Shown here: positions 63,187 through 64,000 of the stretch, piece by piece
Position numbering within the stretch: the stretch's first letter is position 1
Layout: each line of letters opens with the position of its first letter
Assembly: GCA_014382445.1 (NCBI GenBank)
Contig: JACNJS010000023.1
Span: forward strand, 62,001-126,000
Direction of reading: 5' to 3'
From: Bacteroidota bacterium
GTDB lineage: Bacteria; Bacteroidota; Bacteroidia; Bacteroidales; F082
DNA length: 64,000 nucleotides
Made by a program: the position numbers and the translations under genes
Notes under the pieces: model-generated
Seen by the model: only the letters and a program-made list of their open reading frames with translations
What the model was told of the DNA's origin: nothing
Databases searched by the model: none

Positions 63187-63711
63187 TTACCAATTTATTA
63201 CTGCTTTATCGAAAATATCCTGTGCCAGGTTTGTACTTAACTCATCAATTAACTGCCCAATTATAGTGTTTAGGTTTAATGTGGATTCGTAATCGTAAAA
63301 CTGAGTAAATTTTTTTTCAAAATCTTTATCAGGTTCAAATTTGTTAGTAAACCTCGCATTAATTACAATTGTAAGTCGGTTTTGTGCAGCTGTTTGGTCG
63401 GCCTGGATAGCTACCGGTGTAATTTTATATTCTACTATTTCGCCTTCGATTGCAAGGTCGCCATTACGTTCAACCATCTCGAGATTTGTTTGGCCGGTAA
63501 ACTGATCTCTAAGAATATTAGTAAAAATAGGACTCAAAGTAGGCTCGATGAGTAATGCTCGATTGGGGAAAAATTGAACTGAAACCGTATGAGCCTCGGG
63601 TGGAATTGAAGCCCCTGTAAAAGAATAAATACCACATGACGACAACACTACGCTAACAATTGCCATAAGTAAAAATTGTTTGGAAATAATATGCCACCGT
63701 AATTTATTCAT
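63187..63711 (-). CDS. lptE: LPS-assembly lipoprotein LptE
   Basis: A 174-residue lipoprotein (VLSSC, Cys26) that, with LptD, inserts LPS in the outer membrane. GIYSFTGASIPPEAHTVSVQFFPN and the strand-rich middle with AIEGEIVEYKITPV are typical of Bacteroidota LptE. The ATG directly follows the stop codon of the sigma-54 regulator gene. Confidence 0.9.
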   Translation of the reverse strand: MNKLRWHIISKQFLLMAIVSVVLSSCGIYSFTGASIPPEAHTVSVQFFPNRALLIEPTLSPIFTNILRDQFTGQTNLEMVERNGDLAIEGEIVEYKITPVAIQADQTAAQNRLTIVINARFTNKFEPDKDFEKKFTQFYDYESTLNLNTIIGQLIDELSTNLAQDIFDKAVINW

Positions 63712-64000
63712 TTATTTAATTTTATATTCTTTGATCTTCCTGTATAAAGTACGTTCGGATATCCCAAGTTCATTAGCTGCATTTTTGCGTTTACCGCGAT
63801 GCTTTTGTAATGCCATTTGAATCATTTCCCTTTCCTTATCCTGTAAAGATAAAGATTCTTCAATCACTTCCGACTGATCAAAATCTTCTTCTTCCTGCCC
63901 TTCCGATAAGCGAGTATCATCTTCACGAGTAGTAATTTTAACAGTATGGTCAGTCTTGGGGTCAGGAACCAACAAATCACTACCAAAATCATTCACCAAT
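63712..64000 (-). CDS. Sigma-54-dependent transcriptional activator, C-terminal part
   Basis: The frame stays open to the window edge, so the 5' part is missing. What remains is an acidic linker and a Fis-type helix-turn-helix ([39 protein letters not shown]), the DNA-binding end of NtrC-type activators. Its position upstream of lptE-TPR-secG is the conserved Bacteroidota order. Confidence 0.88.
   Translation of the reverse strand, partial: LVNDFGSDLLVPDPKTDHTVKITTREDDTRLSEGQEEEDFDQSEVIEESLSLQDKEREMIQMALQKHRGKRKNAANELGISERTLYRKIKEYKIK

Overview
The window comes from a low-GC genome of the phylum Bacteroidota. Three things show this: two SusC/SusD nutrient-uptake loci, several secreted proteins ending in a type IX secretion (T9SS) sorting domain, and the gliding-type ABC exporter genes gldF/gldG. 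Intergenic regions repeatedly carry the Bacteroidota promoter element TAnnTTTG just upstream of start codons. Menaquinone genes (menC, menE, menB, menA), two mevalonate-pathway genes and the order sigma-54 regulator, lptE, TPR gene, secG, groES, groEL fit a Bacteroidales/Marinilabiliales-like or related lineage. The exact order cannot be fixed from sequence alone. No tRNA, rRNA, CRISPR array or insertion sequence was recognised.

Region 1 (1-8.9 kb). After the tail of a T9SS cargo gene comes a four-gene minus-strand polysaccharide utilisation locus: SusC, SusD, a PF10091/GH144-like lipoprotein and a GH3 beta-glucosidase. This enzyme pair suggests beta-1,2-glucan (sophoran) use. Behind it lies a degraded piece of a GH13 alpha-amylase gene.

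Region 2 (9.0-12.9 kb). A Crp/Fnr-family regulator is divergent from a ferredoxin-like protein and a cupin. A perfect 16-bp palindrome lies between two back-to-back promoter elements. Next is a membrane protein built from two PepSY-TM-like halves, with a Fur/PerR-like palindrome upstream.

Region 3 (13.0-24.3 kb). This is a starch/maltodextrin locus: a GH13 lipoprotein, then SusC-SusD-SusE on the minus strand, then a divergent secreted GH13 amylase with a T9SS tail. A perfect 18-bp LacI-type palindrome lies in the divergent promoter region. An ATP-cone/PD-(D/E)xK nuclease-like gene follows the amylase by 18 bp.

Region 4 (25.1-37.4 kb). A single-domain response regulator, menE, menC, a DUF4340 protein, gldG, gldF and dprA are on the minus strand. 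A glycosyltransferase, a DUF454 protein, a hemerythrin-like protein coupled to a LuxR-type regulator, and prfC are on the plus strand.

Region 5 (37.5-43.5 kb). Three tandem paralogues encode secreted Asp-box proteins with T9SS tails, each with its own matching promoter element. The tail of one has been exchanged for a different one.

Region 6 (43.7-59.9 kb). Mostly housekeeping genes: an LptF/G permease, two glycosyltransferases, a nitroreductase, hisS, a thioredoxin-like protein, gapA, mvaD, a mevalonate-type kinase, menB, a small conserved two-gene cassette, menA, and two tandem ClC-CBS channels.

Region 7 (59.9-64 kb). groEL, groES, secG, a TPR protein, lptE and the 3' end of a sigma-54 activator gene, all on the minus strand.
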